The notes: a model not told the origin generated them from the sequence alone. A DNA stretch of 64,000 nucleotides from Buchnera aphidicola (Periphyllus lyropictus) (GCF_024029895.1 NZ_CP097457.1:372001-436000), one strand, 5' to 3'; positions 49,221 to 60,470 are shown, counted from the first letter of the stretch. Numbers and translations are program-made.

Positions 49221-50030
49221 TTAATGAAAAATATGAAACTCTTTTGAAATAGATTCAATTTTTAATTTAATTATATCACTTATTGGATCATTCGGACAAT
49301 TCTTAATAAAATAAGATAAATCTTTTATAGCTACATTATAACATTTTAATTGTGCGTAAATTAATCCTCTATCTCTAATTTCATAAGGATCTTTAGGTGA
49401 AATTTTTAATAATATATTACTTACTTTTAAAGCTAATTCTACTTTTTTTTCTTCCATTAAAGAAGATTTTAAAGAATTTAAAAATTTTTTTAAAACATCT
49501 TGATAATTAGCTTTTTTTAAATATTTATCATACAATAATGCACTAGAATTGAAATTACCTTTTAACCACAAACTTAATAAACGAATACTTAAAAAATTTC
49601 CATTGTTCGGATCTATAAATAAAACTTTTTTATTAGAAATTTTTATTTTTAAAATAATTTGAGTAGGAAAAACTACTAATTTAAGAGGAATTTTTAATTT
49701 TTTTGAAAAAAATAATAAAATTATTCCTAAAGAAAAAGAAATACCTTTTTTACTTTCTATAACTTTATCTAACCATAAAGAATCTGTAATATTATATTTT
49801 CCATCCATTTCTCTAAATTTCCATTTATAATAAAAAAATTTTAATAATTTTTTTAATTTATTTTTCATGTCTTTTTCAAAATTAATTTCTTTTCGTATTT
49901 CTTTTAATTTAGATTTTAAATTAAATAATATAGATTTTTTAGGAAAATTTTTTTTTATTTTTTTTAAACAAGAAATAATTACTTCTAAAATTGTTGTTTT
50001 AGAAAAATCAATATTATAAAAACATTTCAT
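49221..50030 (-). CDS. sirB1: SirB1 (YchA) family protein
   Basis: Transglutaminase-like plus TPR family protein of unclear function. The 269-residue length equals that of E. coli YchA/SirB1. The C-terminal half is strikingly conserved, with DPYEIRDRGLIYAQLKCYN followed by VAIKDLSYFIKNCPNDPISD. The N-terminal half keeps DSLWLDKVIESKKGISFSLG and VVFPTQIILKI. It lies next to prmC and prfA as in E. coli, where this locus is hemA-prfA-prmC-sirB2-sirB1. Its retention in a small genome suggests a useful but unknown role, possibly linked to release-factor or ribosome biology. Confidence 0.92.
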   Translation of the reverse strand: MKCFYNIDFSKTTILEVIISCLKKIKKNFPKKSILFNLKSKLKEIRKEINFEKDMKNKLKKLLKFFYYKWKFREMDGKYNITDSLWLDKVIESKKGISFSLGIILLFFSKKLKIPLKLVVFPTQIILKIKISNKKVLFIDPNNGNFLSIRLLSLWLKGNFNSSALLYDKYLKKANYQDVLKKFLNSLKSSLMEEKKVELALKVSNILLKISPKDPYEIRDRGLIYAQLKCYNVAIKDLSYFIKNCPNDPISDIIKLKIESISKEFHIFH

Positions 50031-50100
50031 ATTTTTACCAAAATAAAGTATTTATATATTTAAAATTACATAATTTATATAAAAATTTTATAAAAATAAG

Positions 50101-50931
50101 TTATAAGAATTGCCCTATAGTAATTCTATATAAATTATTATAATCACAATATGTTTTAATATTAATATAACAATATTTTTTAAATAATTTATAAACTATA
50201 CATTTTTGATTATAACTATGTTCAATAAATAACCATCCATTTTTTTTTAAATATTTTCTAGAATTTTTTATGATATAAATTATATCAAATAAGCCATTTT
50301 TTTTAGAAACTAAAGAAGTAAATGGTTCAAAAACTAAATTTTTTTTAAGAAAATAATATTCTTTATTACTAATATATGGAGGATTACTAACAATCATATT
50401 ATATTTTTTTTTATTAATTTTAGAAAACCAATTACTACAAAAAAATTTTATATTTTTAACATTTAATTTTATAGAATTATATTTAGCTATTTTAATAATT
50501 TCTTCTGAATAATCAATTCCTGTAACAAAACAATTTTTTTTATTATATGCAATTGATATTGCAAGATTTCCACATCCAGTACCTAAATCTAAAATATTCC
50601 AAATATTATTTTTGATTTTTTTTAAAGATATTTCAACTAATAATTCACTGTCAGGTCTAGGAATTAAAGTTTTTCTTGAAACAAAAAAACTTAAAGACCA
50701 AAATTCTTTTTTATTAATTATATAAGCTAAAGGTTCTCCAAGAAATCTTCTTTTAAGACAAAAATTTAAATTATTAATTTGTTTTTTTGTTAAACAATAA
50801 TCATCAAAACAAATAATCCAACTTCTAGGTTTATTTAAGATAAAACTTAATAACACTTCTATATCTAATTTTGCATTATCAATCAAATTTAATTTTTTTA
50901 ATGCATAATTTGTCCATTTTTTAATATTCAT
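50101..50931 (-). CDS. prmC: release factor glutamine methyltransferase
   Basis: Methylates the glutamine of the GGQ motif in peptide release factors. The 276 residues (E. coli 277) show the SAM motif [16 protein letters not shown] near 112 and the catalytic NPPYIS near 185. Its ATG overlaps the TGA of prfA, its substrate, by four bases (50928-50931), so the two are translationally coupled. Confidence 0.96.
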   Translation of the reverse strand: MNIKKWTNYALKKLNLIDNAKLDIEVLLSFILNKPRSWIICFDDYCLTKKQINNLNFCLKRRFLGEPLAYIINKKEFWSLSFFVSRKTLIPRPDSELLVEISLKKIKNNIWNILDLGTGCGNLAISIAYNKKNCFVTGIDYSEEIIKIAKYNSIKLNVKNIKFFCSNWFSKINKKKYNMIVSNPPYISNKEYYFLKKNLVFEPFTSLVSKKNGLFDIIYIIKNSRKYLKKNGWLFIEHSYNQKCIVYKLFKKYCYINIKTYCDYNNLYRITIGQFL

Positions 50932-52013
50932 AATTTAATTTCAGATAATTTAGCCATTTCACTAGCTTTATTTTCTCGTATTATTGGATCAATAAGAATA
51001 TCTAAATCCCCTTCTAAAATTTTATCTAACTTATACAAATTTAAATTAATTCTATGATCTGTTACCCTATTTTGAATAAAATTGTAAGTTCTATTTCGAT
51101 CAGAACGAAAACCACTTCCTAATAAATTTTTTTTTATAAAAGAATTTTCTTTATTTTTTTTAATAATTCTTTCGGAGTTAATTCGAGCTAAAAGAACTGA
51201 TAACGCTTTAGATTTGTTTTTATGTTGAGAACGTTCATCTTGACATTCTACTACAATTCCAGTGGGGATATGAGTAATTCTTATAGCTGAATCAGTTGTA
51301 TTAACATGTTGACCTCCTGCTCCTGAAGATCTAAACGTATCAATTTTTAAATCTTTGTTTTTAATTTTAATTTTTTTTTCTTTAGGTAATTCAGGCATAA
51401 CTGCTACAGTACAAGTAGAAGTATGAATTCTTCCTTGAGTTTCAGTTTTAGGAACTCTTTGAACTCTATGACCTCCAGATTCAAATTTAAAACGTCCAAA
51501 AGAACCTATTCCAATTACTTTCATAATAATTTCTTTAAATCCTCCAAATTCTCCTTTATGATAATGTATTAAATCTACTTTCCAATTTTTAAGTTCAGAA
51601 TAACGAACATACATTTTATATAAATCTCCAGAAAAAATAGAAGATTCATTTCCTCCTGTTGCTGCTCTAATTTCTATAAAACAATTTAAACGATCTTTTG
51701 GATCTAATGATAATAAAGATGAATATATTTTATTTTCTAATTTTTTTTTCTTATTTTTTAAAATTATTAAATCTTCTAAAGCTAATAAATAAATTTCTTT
51801 ATCTTTTAATAATTTTTTTGTTTTTTTTATATTTAATTTATTTTTTTTCCATTTTTTAAAAAAATAAACTGTATTTGAAATTTTTAAATATTCTTTAGAT
51901 ATTTTTAAAAAATATTTTCTATCATTAATAGTATTTTTTTTAGATAAAATATTTTCAATTTCTTTTGATCGACTCTCTAAATACTTTAATTTTTTTAATA
52001 TAGAAATTTTCAT
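50928..52013 (-). CDS. prfA: peptide chain release factor 1
   Basis: Recognises UAA and UAG stop codons and releases the peptide. The 361 residues (E. coli 360) keep the codon-reading PxT motif as PKT in [14 protein letters not shown]. The catalytic GGQ lies in [18 protein letters not shown] near residue 235. The N-terminal coiled domain is lysine-rich. It precedes prmC, which modifies the GGQ glutamine. In E. coli hemA lies upstream; here the upstream region is empty. Confidence 0.97.
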   Translation of the reverse strand: MKISILKKLKYLESRSKEIENILSKKNTINDRKYFLKISKEYLKISNTVYFFKKWKKNKLNIKKTKKLLKDKEIYLLALEDLIILKNKKKKLENKIYSSLLSLDPKDRLNCFIEIRAATGGNESSIFSGDLYKMYVRYSELKNWKVDLIHYHKGEFGGFKEIIMKVIGIGSFGRFKFESGGHRVQRVPKTETQGRIHTSTCTVAVMPELPKEKKIKIKNKDLKIDTFRSSGAGGQHVNTTDSAIRITHIPTGIVVECQDERSQHKNKSKALSVLLARINSERIIKKNKENSFIKKNLLGSGFRSDRNRTYNFIQNRVTDHRINLNLYKLDKILEGDLDILIDPIIRENKASEMAKLSEIKL

Positions 52014-52360
52014 ACTTTATAAAAAACCTTTATTTTTAAATATAATTATAAAATTTTAATAATTTAATTAAAAAATAAAATTTTTAAAAAAATAATTCAA
52101 ATTAATAAATATATTTTTAAAAAATTAAATAAATATATTTAATTATAATTTAAAAAAAAATTGAATTAAACATTTTATTTTATTAGAAATAATATTATAA
52201 AAATTTATTAAAATAAATTTTTAAAAAAATTTAATTTTTTTATAAAATTAAAAATTTTTAATAAATACTTTAAATAATATTTAATTTTTAAAAATGATAT
52301 ATTATAATTTTTTATATATCAATAAATTTATAATATTTTCATAATAGGAAAAAAATTTAT
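52014..52360. other. gene-free interval between prfA and prs
   Basis: 347 bases of A/T sequence between divergent prfA and prs. In E. coli hemA, lolB and ispE lie here, and I recall ispE in larger Buchnera genomes. I recognise no remnant. Promoters for both directions must be present but cannot be singled out. Confidence 0.5.
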
Positions 52361-53311
52361 ATGAAATTATTTTGCGGAAATTCTGTACCAAAATTAACTA
52401 ATTGTATTGTTAAATTATTAAATTCTAATTTAGGAAATGCTACAGTTAGTAAATTTAGTGATGGAGAAATTAGTGTTCAAATTAATGAAAATGTAAGAGG
52501 AGGAGATATATTTATAATACAATCTATTTGTTCACCTTGTAATGATAATTTAATGGAATTAGTAGTTATGGTTGATGCTTTAAGAAGAGCTTCAGCTGGA
52601 AGAATTACATCAGTAATACCTTATTTTGGATACGCCAGACAAGATAGAAGAGTAAGATCTTCTAGAGTACCAATTACTGCTAAAATAGTTGCAGATTTTT
52701 TATCTAACGTAGGAATTGACAGAGTTCTTACAGTAGATCTACATTCTGAACAAATTCAAGGATTTTTTGATGTTCCAGTAGATAATGTATTTGGAAGTTC
52801 TATTTTATTAGAAGATATGAGAAAAAAAAAATTTATAAAACCAGTAATTGTATCTCCAGATATTGGAGGAGTTATTCGAGCTAGAGCAATAGCAAAACTT
52901 TTAAATGATATTGATATAGCAATAATAGATAAAAGAAGACCTAAATCTAATATATCTCAAGTTATGAACATTATTGGAGAAATAAAAAATAGAGATTGTA
53001 TATTAGTAGACGATATAATAGATACAGGAGGAACATTATGTAATGCTTCAAAAGCATTAAAAAAAAGAGGAGCAAATCGCGTATTTGCATACGCAACACA
53101 TCCAATATTATCAGGTAATGCACTGAAAAATATTAAAAAATCTAACTTAGACGAAATTATTGTATGTGATTCTATTCCATTATCTAAATACTCAAAAAAA
53201 TTAATTAATATTAGAACATTAACTTTAGCAAATATGTTAGCAGAAGCTATTAGAAGAATTAGTAATGAAGAATCAATTTCAGCTATGTTTGAATATTCTA
53301 TTAAAAAATAA
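52361..53311 (+). CDS. prs: ribose-phosphate pyrophosphokinase
   Basis: Makes PRPP from ribose 5-phosphate and ATP, the donor for nucleotide, histidine and tryptophan synthesis and for Hpt in this window. The 316 residues (E. coli 315) contain [27 protein letters not shown] and the PRPP-binding loop [16 protein letters not shown]. An AGGAA ribosome-binding site precedes the ATG. It is very highly conserved, with more G and C than its surroundings. Confidence 0.98.
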   Translation: MKLFCGNSVPKLTNCIVKLLNSNLGNATVSKFSDGEISVQINENVRGGDIFIIQSICSPCNDNLMELVVMVDALRRASAGRITSVIPYFGYARQDRRVRSSRVPITAKIVADFLSNVGIDRVLTVDLHSEQIQGFFDVPVDNVFGSSILLEDMRKKKFIKPVIVSPDIGGVIRARAIAKLLNDIDIAIIDKRRPKSNISQVMNIIGEIKNRDCILVDDIIDTGGTLCNASKALKKRGANRVFAYATHPILSGNALKNIKKSNLDEIIVCDSIPLSKYSKKLINIRTLTLANMLAEAIRRISNEESISAMFEYSIKK

Positions 53312-53345
53312 ATGAATTTTTATTTAAAGAAAAAAATTATTTTTT

Positions 53346-53831
53346 TTATTTCTTTTTTTTACTCATCTTATCAATATAAGCCATACCAAAAGCAGAAACA
53401 ACAAAAGTAAGATGAATTACTACACATACAATTATTTTATTATCTGAAATTTTTTCTGCTTCCATAAACAATCTTAATAAATGAACAGAAGAAATAGCTA
53501 CAATAGAAGAAGCAACTTTATTTTTTATAGAATTCACATCCATAGTACCCATCCAACCTAATCTTTTTTTAGTACCTTTAATATCCATTTTTGATATAAA
53601 ATTTTCATATCCAGAAAACATTACCATTACTAATAAACCACCTACTAAAGCAATATCAATTAAAGATAAAACTACTAAAACTAAACCAGATTCTGAAATT
53701 ATTAATATTTCAGGAAAAATATAAATTACTTCTTGAAAAAATTTTACAGTTAATAAAATAAAACCAAAAGATAAACCAATATAAACTGGAAACATAAACC
53801 ATCGAGATGCATATATTAATTTTTCAATCAT
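53346..53831 (-). CDS. yqhA: UPF0114 membrane protein YqhA
   Basis: Inner-membrane protein of unknown function. The 161 residues follow E. coli YqhA closely: [19 protein letters not shown] at the start, [23 protein letters not shown] in the middle, [20 protein letters not shown] near 105 and a last helix near 135-155. Four transmembrane segments are visible. Convergent to prs. Confidence 0.93.
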   Translation of the reverse strand: MIEKLIYASRWFMFPVYIGLSFGFILLTVKFFQEVIYIFPEILIISESGLVLVVLSLIDIALVGGLLVMVMFSGYENFISKMDIKGTKKRLGWMGTMDVNSIKNKVASSIVAISSVHLLRLFMEAEKISDNKIIVCVVIHLTFVVSAFGMAYIDKMSKKKK

Positions 53832-53869
53832 TTTAAATAGTTTTCCTTAATTATTTTTTTTTAAAAAAG

Positions 53870-54340
53870 TTAAAATATAAAAAAATTTAATATTTTATAT
53901 TGTAATTTATAAAAAATCATAATAAAAATAGAATCTTTTAAATAAATACTACTAATATTTATATGTAAAATTTCATTAAAAAACAAAATAAATAAAAAAA
54001 TTAAAAACATTGCTCTAAAAAATCCTAATATAAAACCTAATAAAAAATTATTTATTCCAAAAAAATATTTCTGTTTAAAAAAAATTTCAAATATAAACAA
54101 TAAAAAAAATTCTAAAAATAAAATTAATAAACAAACAGAAATAACATAACAAAAATTTTTTAAATAAAAATTATCTATAAAATAAAATTTAATTAACAAT
54201 AAATCATAAAAAGAATAAGCTAAATAAAATACAATAATTAAAGTAGATAAAGAAATTACTTCTCTAAAAAATCCTCTTTTTAAACCTATCGTAGTAGATG
54301 TAAAAATTATAAATAAAAAAAAATAATCAAATAAATTCAT
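53870..54340 (-). CDS. cvpA: CvpA family membrane protein
   Basis: Small membrane protein, known in E. coli as the colicin V production protein, with a role in envelope stress tolerance. The 156 residues have four hydrophobic helices, and the family's FFLFIIFTSTTIGLKRGFFREV start is recognisable (E. coli FSSLVSLIRGFVREAL). NNFLLGFILGFFRAMFL follows near 95. The rest is extremely rich in Phe, Ile and Leu, so only the topology is firm there. Position between prs and the nuo genes agrees with Buchnera. Confidence 0.85.
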   Translation of the reverse strand: MNLFDYFFLFIIFTSTTIGLKRGFFREVISLSTLIIVFYLAYSFYDLLLIKFYFIDNFYLKNFCYVISVCLLILFLEFFLLFIFEIFFKQKYFFGINNFLLGFILGFFRAMFLIFLFILFFNEILHINISSIYLKDSIFIMIFYKLQYKILNFFIF

Positions 54341-54783
54341 ATACTTTCCAAAAAAATATATTATTTTAATTAAAATTTAATAAAATAATAATCTAAAAAA
54401 CATATTTTTTTTAATAAAATTAATATATAATTTTTTTAATAAAATATAAATAAAAATTTTTTAATAAATTTTAATAAATTAAAAAATTTATATCTTTTAT
54501 TAATTTTTATTTTATTAAATCAAAATTTAATATTATCTTAAATAAAAATTTTTTTAATAAAAAATTTATACTTTATTAAATTTTTAAATTAAAAAATTAA
54601 ATTATCAAACTATAAAATAAAAAAGAAAAAAGAAAAAAATTTTATAAAAAAATATTTTTTTTTAAAATTTTTATAAATTTATAAAATAATTTAATAAATT
54701 AATAATTAAAATATACTTATTAAATATTTTTTATCAAAAATACCTAAAAAATATATTTTTATATAAAAAATAAACTTATTTTT
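54341..54783. other. gene-free interval between cvpA and nuoN
   Basis: 443 bases, almost pure A/T, with no recognisable gene on either strand. I recall folC at this place in larger Buchnera genomes; no motif of it is visible. Confidence 0.5.
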
Positions 54784-56235
54784 TTAAAAATATTTTAAAT
54801 ATTTTAAAAAGTTAGGAAACAAACCAAAAAAAATAATAAATAAAGAAATAAAAAAAATAAAAAGAGTTAAACTTAAATTAAAAATATTTTTTTTATAAAT
54901 ATTTTTTAAAAAATTACAATTTTTTTTATAAAAGAAAATTTTTATAAAATTTAAATAATAACAAAAACTTAAAACACTTCCAAAAATAATCATAGCACAA
55001 AAAATAAAATAATTATTTTCAATTAAATATTTTAATAAATAAAATTTACTAAAAAATCCTATTGTTAAAGGAACACCTATAGTAGAAAATAAAGAAATAA
55101 TCATAGAAATTGATAACAATGGATATTTCCAAAATATTCCTTCATATTCTTCAAAAAGATAAATATCTTGTTTCTTTGAAAAAATAGAAAATGCTGTAAT
55201 AACACCAAAAAGAACTAAACTATTTAAAAAATATCCTAAAAAATATATTTTTATAATTGAATTTAAAAAATAATTTTTATGTAATAAAATTAAAAAAATA
55301 ATTAAATGTCCAGCATTTGATATAACAGAATAACCAATTAATTTTTTAAAATTATTTTGAAAAAAAGCAACAGTATTACCTAAAAAAATAGATATAATAG
55401 AAATTATAACTAATACTGAATAAAAAAAATAAAAATTTTTAAAAGGAAGAAAAGAAAATAATTTTTCAAAAATACTTAACATGACTAACATAATAGAATT
55501 AGTAAAATATATTAAAATAAAAGAAGGGCTTCCTTCATAAATATCAGGAACCCAAGAAAAAAAAGGAAATACAGATAATTTAATTAAAATAGATATATAT
55601 AAAATTATAATTCCAATTAAAAAAATATTATTAGAAGAAACACTAGAAATTTGATTTAAAGATTTTAAAACAAAAATATCTAATGTTCCATAAGATAAAT
55701 AAATCAAAGATAAACCTAATAAAAACAAAATTAAAGAAAAACTAGAAATTATAAAATATTTAAAAGAAGATTCTAAATTTTTAGAACTTAATGAAGAAAA
55801 ATAACTCATTATTCCAATTAAAGGTAAAGATAATAATTCTATACCAACAAAAATAAAAAAAATATTAGTTGATAAAAATAATAAATATCCACCAATATTA
55901 GATATTAAAAGTAAAATATAAAACTCTTCTTTATTAATTTTTTTATTTTTAAAAAAAAAATAAGAAAAGATACAAGAAAACAAACTACTTAAAAAAAATA
56001 AAAATATATAAAAAAAATTAATTGATTGTAAATTTAATAAATATTTTAAATATATTAAAGGATTATTTTTTAAAAAATAAAAAGAAATGATAGATCCAAT
56101 TAATCCTGAAATTGTAACTAAAAATGAACATAATAAATTTCTTTTAAAAATAATAACAAATAAATTTAATACTATGGAAGTAACTAAAATTAATATAGGA
56201 GAAATAAAAAAAAATTGTTGAAATATAGGATTCAT
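54784..56235 (-). CDS. nuoN: NADH-quinone oxidoreductase subunit N
   Basis: Antiporter-like proton-pumping membrane subunit of complex I. The 483 residues form about 14 hydrophobic helices. Family blocks visible are the ELLSLPLIGIMSYFSS region, the KYFIISSFSLILFLLG region and IKLSVFPFFSWVPDIYEGSPSF, which contains the conserved broken-helix lysine region. Last gene of the nuo operon; an AAGG site precedes the ATG. Confidence 0.95.
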   Translation of the reverse strand: MNPIFQQFFFISPILILVTSIVLNLFVIIFKRNLLCSFLVTISGLIGSIISFYFLKNNPLIYLKYLLNLQSINFFYIFLFFLSSLFSCIFSYFFFKNKKINKEEFYILLLISNIGGYLLFLSTNIFFIFVGIELLSLPLIGIMSYFSSLSSKNLESSFKYFIISSFSLILFLLGLSLIYLSYGTLDIFVLKSLNQISSVSSNNIFLIGIIILYISILIKLSVFPFFSWVPDIYEGSPSFILIYFTNSIMLVMLSIFEKLFSFLPFKNFYFFYSVLVIISIISIFLGNTVAFFQNNFKKLIGYSVISNAGHLIIFLILLHKNYFLNSIIKIYFLGYFLNSLVLFGVITAFSIFSKKQDIYLFEEYEGIFWKYPLLSISMIISLFSTIGVPLTIGFFSKFYLLKYLIENNYFIFCAMIIFGSVLSFCYYLNFIKIFFYKKNCNFLKNIYKKNIFNLSLTLFIFFISLFIIFFGLFPNFLKYLKYF

Positions 56236-56248
56236 TATATAAATTACC

Positions 56249-57760
56249 TTAAATTAAAATAAAACAATATATTTCTTTACTGATATTTATAATAAAAGAA
56301 TGATCAATTTTAAATATAAAGTTTGGAAATAAACCAATAAATACTAATAAAAAAGAAAACAAAAATAAAATAAAAATTTCTAATTTAGAAATTTTATATT
56401 TAAATGAAGAAACAAAACATGATCCATAAAATATTTTATGATACATATTTAAAAAACATAAAGTAGAAAAAACTAATGCTATCATTGAAAAAGAAACAAT
56501 TATAGGATAATTATTAAAAGATCCTAATAACATTAAATATTCTCCAATAAAATTTCCAGTTCCAGGAATTCCTAAATTAGACATTAAAAAAAATAAAAAA
56601 AAACCAGGAACAAAATTCATTGTTTTCCATAAACCAGACATTTTTTTAAAATTATCAGTACCAAAATTTTTATATAATATATTTGTTAAAATAATTAAAG
56701 CTGAAGTCGATAAACTATAAGAAATCATTTGTATAATTATTCCATTATAAGCTAACAAATTTCCTGAATAAATCGCCAATAAAACAAAACCCATATGTGA
56801 AATAGAAGTATAAGCAATAATTTTTTTTATACTTTTTTGAAAAAAAGCTAAAAATATACTATAAAATATACAAAATAAACCTAAAAAATAAAAATATTCT
56901 GAATAAATTAATGAAGTATGATGAAATAAAACAACACAAAAACGAAGTAAACCATAAATAGATGTTTTAATAACAATTCCAATTAAATCTAATGATCCAA
57001 AAATAGGAGTATTTTTATGAAATTTAGGAAACCAACTATGAAAAGGAACTATTGGAACTTTAATAATAAAAGAAATAAAAAAACCAATCATTAAAAAAAG
57101 TTCTAATTTTTTATCTAAAACATTATTTTTAAGTAAATTATAATCAAAAGTCCATATATGATAAGTATTATGATAATTAATTACTAAACCTAATATAGAA
57201 ATTAATAAAATTAATCCAGATAATTGAGAATATATTAAATATTCATAATTAAAATTTAAATTTTTTTTAAAAGATATAGATTTTCTACCCCAAATTATCA
57301 TTATAAAATACATTGGAAAAACTATAATTTCCCAAAAAAGAAAAAATAAAAATAAATCTAAAGATAAAAAAATACCAATTGTATTAGAAATTAAAAACAT
57401 AATACAAAAATAAAAAAATCCTACATTATTAATTTTTTCATACCAAGATAATAAAATAGAAATGAAAGATAAAAAAAGAGTTAACAAAATCATTAACCAT
57501 GAAAATCCATCTATTCCAAAATGTATACTTATACCTAAATCAGAAATCCAAGTATGACAAAACTCTAAATTAAATAAATTTTTATTATTTTCATTCACTA
57601 AAAAAAATTTTTGTTTAAAAAAAATAAAAAAAAGCAAAAATAAATCAATAATTATAAAAAATAAAGAAACAAAACGAGGTATATTTTTTCCTAATTTTTC
57701 CGATTTCCAAGAAAGAATTCCCCCAATAAAAGGAAAAAAAATTAATAAACACAAAAACAT
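56249..57760 (-). CDS. nuoM: NADH-quinone oxidoreductase subunit M
   Basis: Second antiporter-like proton-pumping subunit of complex I. The 503 residues (E. coli 509) show FGIDGFSWLMILLTLFLS, the WEIIVFPMYFIMIIWG block with the key glutamate, KVPIVPFHSWFPKFHKNTPI and AYTSISHMGFVLLAIYSGN. It starts 47 bases after the nuoL stop and ends 13 bases before the nuoN start. Confidence 0.96.
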   Translation of the reverse strand: MFLCLLIFFPFIGGILSWKSEKLGKNIPRFVSLFFIIIDLFLLFFIFFKQKFFLVNENNKNLFNLEFCHTWISDLGISIHFGIDGFSWLMILLTLFLSFISILLSWYEKINNVGFFYFCIMFLISNTIGIFLSLDLFLFFLFWEIIVFPMYFIMIIWGRKSISFKKNLNFNYEYLIYSQLSGLILLISILGLVINYHNTYHIWTFDYNLLKNNVLDKKLELFLMIGFFISFIIKVPIVPFHSWFPKFHKNTPIFGSLDLIGIVIKTSIYGLLRFCVVLFHHTSLIYSEYFYFLGLFCIFYSIFLAFFQKSIKKIIAYTSISHMGFVLLAIYSGNLLAYNGIIIQMISYSLSTSALIILTNILYKNFGTDNFKKMSGLWKTMNFVPGFFLFFLMSNLGIPGTGNFIGEYLMLLGSFNNYPIIVSFSMIALVFSTLCFLNMYHKIFYGSCFVSSFKYKISKLEIFILFLFSFLLVFIGLFPNFIFKIDHSFIINISKEIYCFILI

Positions 57761-57807
57761 AATAAAAAATCCTATTTTAAAAAAAAAATATTAATTTTTT
57801 TAATAAA

Positions 57808-59640
57808 CTACATTAATAAGCATATTAAAATTGTTAAAGTACCAGTTAAAATAGATATAATATAAAAACGTAAATATCCATTATTAAAAGTTATAAAAAA
57901 ATTATTTAAATTCTTAAAAACACAAAAAGAAAGACGTGTAATTTTTTTTATATAATCAATAAAAAATAAACTTTTAATAAAATTAAATAAATTAATAAAA
58001 AATAATTTATATAAAAAATCTAAACCAAAATTTTTATCTAAAAATTTAAAAAAATAATAATAATTTTTATTATTTAAAATTTTAAATGAATTTTTTTTTT
58101 TTAATACAAAAAAATAATAAGATCCAAAAATTCCAATTAAAGATAAGAAAAATAAAAATACTTCTATTATATTTTTTTTGTTATTTGTAATATCTTTTAA
58201 AATAGATATATCTAATAAAGAAGAAAATAAAATTAATCCTAATATTGAAGATAATAAACACAAAATTATTAAAACAATATCATGAAAAAAATTTTTTACT
58301 GAATTCACTTTTAATGTACCGTTTCCATGAAAAATTAAAAATAAAATTCTAGATGAATATATTGAAGTAAAAAATACTCCAAAACAAGAAATTATAAAAA
58401 AATAAATATAACCTTTGTTAAAAGATTCAAAAATTATTGAACCTTTTGTATAAAAACTAGAAGTAAAATATGGAAATGATATTAAAGAAAAAATACCAAA
58501 TAAAAAACAAAAATATAAAAATGGTAATTTTTTTCTTAAACCACCCATTTTAGTAATATTTTTTTTATCATTACAAGAAAAAATCAACGAACCTGAAGAT
58601 AAAAACAATAAAGCTTTAAAAAAAGAATGCACAACTAAATGAGATAATACTATATCCCAAAATTTCATTCCTAAACCTAAAAACATATAACCAATTTGAC
58701 TCATCGTGGAATATGCTAAAATTTTTTTAATATCTTTTTCAAAGATAGCAGAAAAACTAGAAATTAAAATAGTAATAGATCCTAAAATTGAAACTAAATA
58801 AAGAATATGATCAGATAATTCAAATAAACTATGTATTCTTATAATTAAATATACTCCAGCTGTAATCATAGTAGCTGAATGTATTAATGCTGAAACTGGA
58901 GTAGGTCCTACCATTGCTTTTAATAACCAAGTTTGTAAAGGAAATTGAGCTGATTTAGAAATAGCTCCAATTAAAATAAATAAAGCAATTAATTCAAAAA
59001 CAGGTTCTTTATTTTTATAACTAAAATCATGAAAAAGTTCGTTTAATTTAAAAAAATCTAAAGTATGAAATTTAAAAAAAATCAGAAAAATAGCTAATAA
59101 TATAAATAAATCACCAATTTTAGTAATAATAAAAGCTTTCATAGCAGCTTTAATATTTTTCAAATCAGTATAATAAAAACCAATTAAAGAATATGAACAA
59201 AATCCAACTAATTCCCATGAAAAATACATTAATAATAAATTATTTGATAAAACTAATAAAATCATACTTGAAATAAATAAATTTGTATAAGCAAAAAATC
59301 TAGAAATATTAATTTTATAACTCATATACCATATAGAAAAAATATGTATTAAAAATCCAATCCCAGTTATTACTTGTAACATGTTTAAAGATAATTTATC
59401 AATATATAAACCAAAATTAACATGTAAATCTAAAACAGTCATCCAATTCCAAAATATTTTTGAAATATAAACTTTATTATTAAAATTATAAAAATAAAAA
59501 TAATTTACTAAAATAAAAGAAGAAAAAATAGGAAAAACACCTATTATTTTATAAAAAATATTAGAAAATTTTTTTTGAGAAAAAATTATTAATAAAAAAC
59601 TAAAAAAAGGTAAAAGAATAGTTAAAAATAACAAATTCAT
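57808..59640 (-). CDS. nuoL: NADH-quinone oxidoreductase subunit L
   Basis: Largest antiporter-like subunit of complex I, with the lateral helix at its C-terminus. The 610 residues (E. coli 613) include WELVGFCSYSLIGFYY with the conserved glutamate, KSAQFPLQTWLLKAMVGPTPVSALIHSA and AYSTMSQIGYMFLGLG. The C-terminal third, the lateral helix region, is rich in Phe, Asn and Lys and poorly conserved. Its ATG overlaps the nuoK TGA by four bases. Confidence 0.96.
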   Translation of the reverse strand: MNLLFLTILLPFFSFLLIIFSQKKFSNIFYKIIGVFPIFSSFILVNYFYFYNFNNKVYISKIFWNWMTVLDLHVNFGLYIDKLSLNMLQVITGIGFLIHIFSIWYMSYKINISRFFAYTNLFISSMILLVLSNNLLLMYFSWELVGFCSYSLIGFYYTDLKNIKAAMKAFIITKIGDLFILLAIFLIFFKFHTLDFFKLNELFHDFSYKNKEPVFELIALFILIGAISKSAQFPLQTWLLKAMVGPTPVSALIHSATMITAGVYLIIRIHSLFELSDHILYLVSILGSITILISSFSAIFEKDIKKILAYSTMSQIGYMFLGLGMKFWDIVLSHLVVHSFFKALLFLSSGSLIFSCNDKKNITKMGGLRKKLPFLYFCFLFGIFSLISFPYFTSSFYTKGSIIFESFNKGYIYFFIISCFGVFFTSIYSSRILFLIFHGNGTLKVNSVKNFFHDIVLIILCLLSSILGLILFSSLLDISILKDITNNKKNIIEVFLFFLSLIGIFGSYYFFVLKKKNSFKILNNKNYYYFFKFLDKNFGLDFLYKLFFINLFNFIKSLFFIDYIKKITRLSFCVFKNLNNFFITFNNGYLRFYIISILTGTLTILICLLM

Positions 59641-59939
59641 TTTTTCCTCTCACTTAAAAAATCAATATCTAAAGTTTTTTTATATTTATAAATATTAATT
59701 AAAAAAGATAAACCAATACTAGCTTCACAAGCTGCTATTGTAATAATAAAAATAAACATAACTTGACCATCTACTTGATTCCAATAATTTCCAATAAATA
59801 CTAAAGCTAAAGCTAAAGAATTAATCATAATTTCTAAACCTATTAAAACATACAATAAATTTTTTCTAATTATTATACATAATATTCCTAAAAAAAATAA
59901 TATTGTTGACAAAACTAAGCCATTTAAAATAGTAACCAA
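59637..59939 (-). CDS. nuoK: NADH-quinone oxidoreductase subunit K
   Basis: Small membrane subunit of complex I with three helices. Exactly 100 residues, like E. coli. The GLEIMINSLALAL segment carries the conserved membrane glutamate, and the second one is in ACEASIGLSFL. The start codon is TTG (first base 59939), with a near-perfect AGGAGGAAT ribosome-binding site just upstream; the product MVTILNGLVL aligns with E. coli MIPLQHGLIL from residue 1. It overlaps nuoL by four bases. Confidence 0.95.
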   Translation of the reverse strand: MVTILNGLVLSTILFFLGILCIIIRKNLLYVLIGLEIMINSLALALVFIGNYWNQVDGQVMFIFIITIAACEASIGLSFLINIYKYKKTLDIDFLSERKK

Positions 59940-59957
59940 AATTCCTCCTAAAAAAAA

Positions 59958-60458
59958 TTAAGATCGTATATTTTTTTTATTTATACATAAATGAAAAACT
60001 ATAATTAATGCTGATAATAAAAGTAAAGAAGAAACTTCTACAATCCCAATATATTTATTAAATAAAGTCAAACTAAGATTTTTTATATTAAAATAAAATG
60101 AACAAATTGTTCTATTATCTAAATTTAATAAAATTTTAAAAAATAAAAAAAAAATTATTATTAAACAAAAAAAAGAAATAAAAAAAGATGTCTTAGATTT
60201 TAATTTTCTTTCTTTAATTAAAAATTTTTTACCTAAATTTAACATCATAATTACAAAAATAAATAAAACCATTATAGCTCCAGCATAAATAATAGTCTCT
60301 AATGATCCTATTAAAAATGCTCCTATAGAAAAATATATACCTGAAATTGATAAAAAAGAAAGAATTAAAAATAATAAAGAATATATAGGATTATTTTGAA
60401 AAATTACTAAAATAGTAAACATAATTGAAAGAAAACTAAAAATTTCAAAAAAATTCAT
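59958..60458 (-). CDS. nuoJ: NADH-quinone oxidoreductase subunit J
   Basis: Membrane subunit of complex I with five helices. The 166 residues (E. coli 184) contain NPIYSLLFLILSFLSISGIYF and the conserved LETIIYAGAIMVLFIFVIMMLN that includes the pi-bulge region of helix 3. The C-terminal part is shortened. It lies between nuoI and nuoK with spacers of 12-18 bases. Confidence 0.95.
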   Translation of the reverse strand: MNFFEIFSFLSIMFTILVIFQNNPIYSLLFLILSFLSISGIYFSIGAFLIGSLETIIYAGAIMVLFIFVIMMLNLGKKFLIKERKLKSKTSFFISFFCLIIIFFLFFKILLNLDNRTICSFYFNIKNLSLTLFNKYIGIVEVSSLLLLSALIIVFHLCINKKNIRS

Positions 60459-60470
60459 TATAAAATTTTC

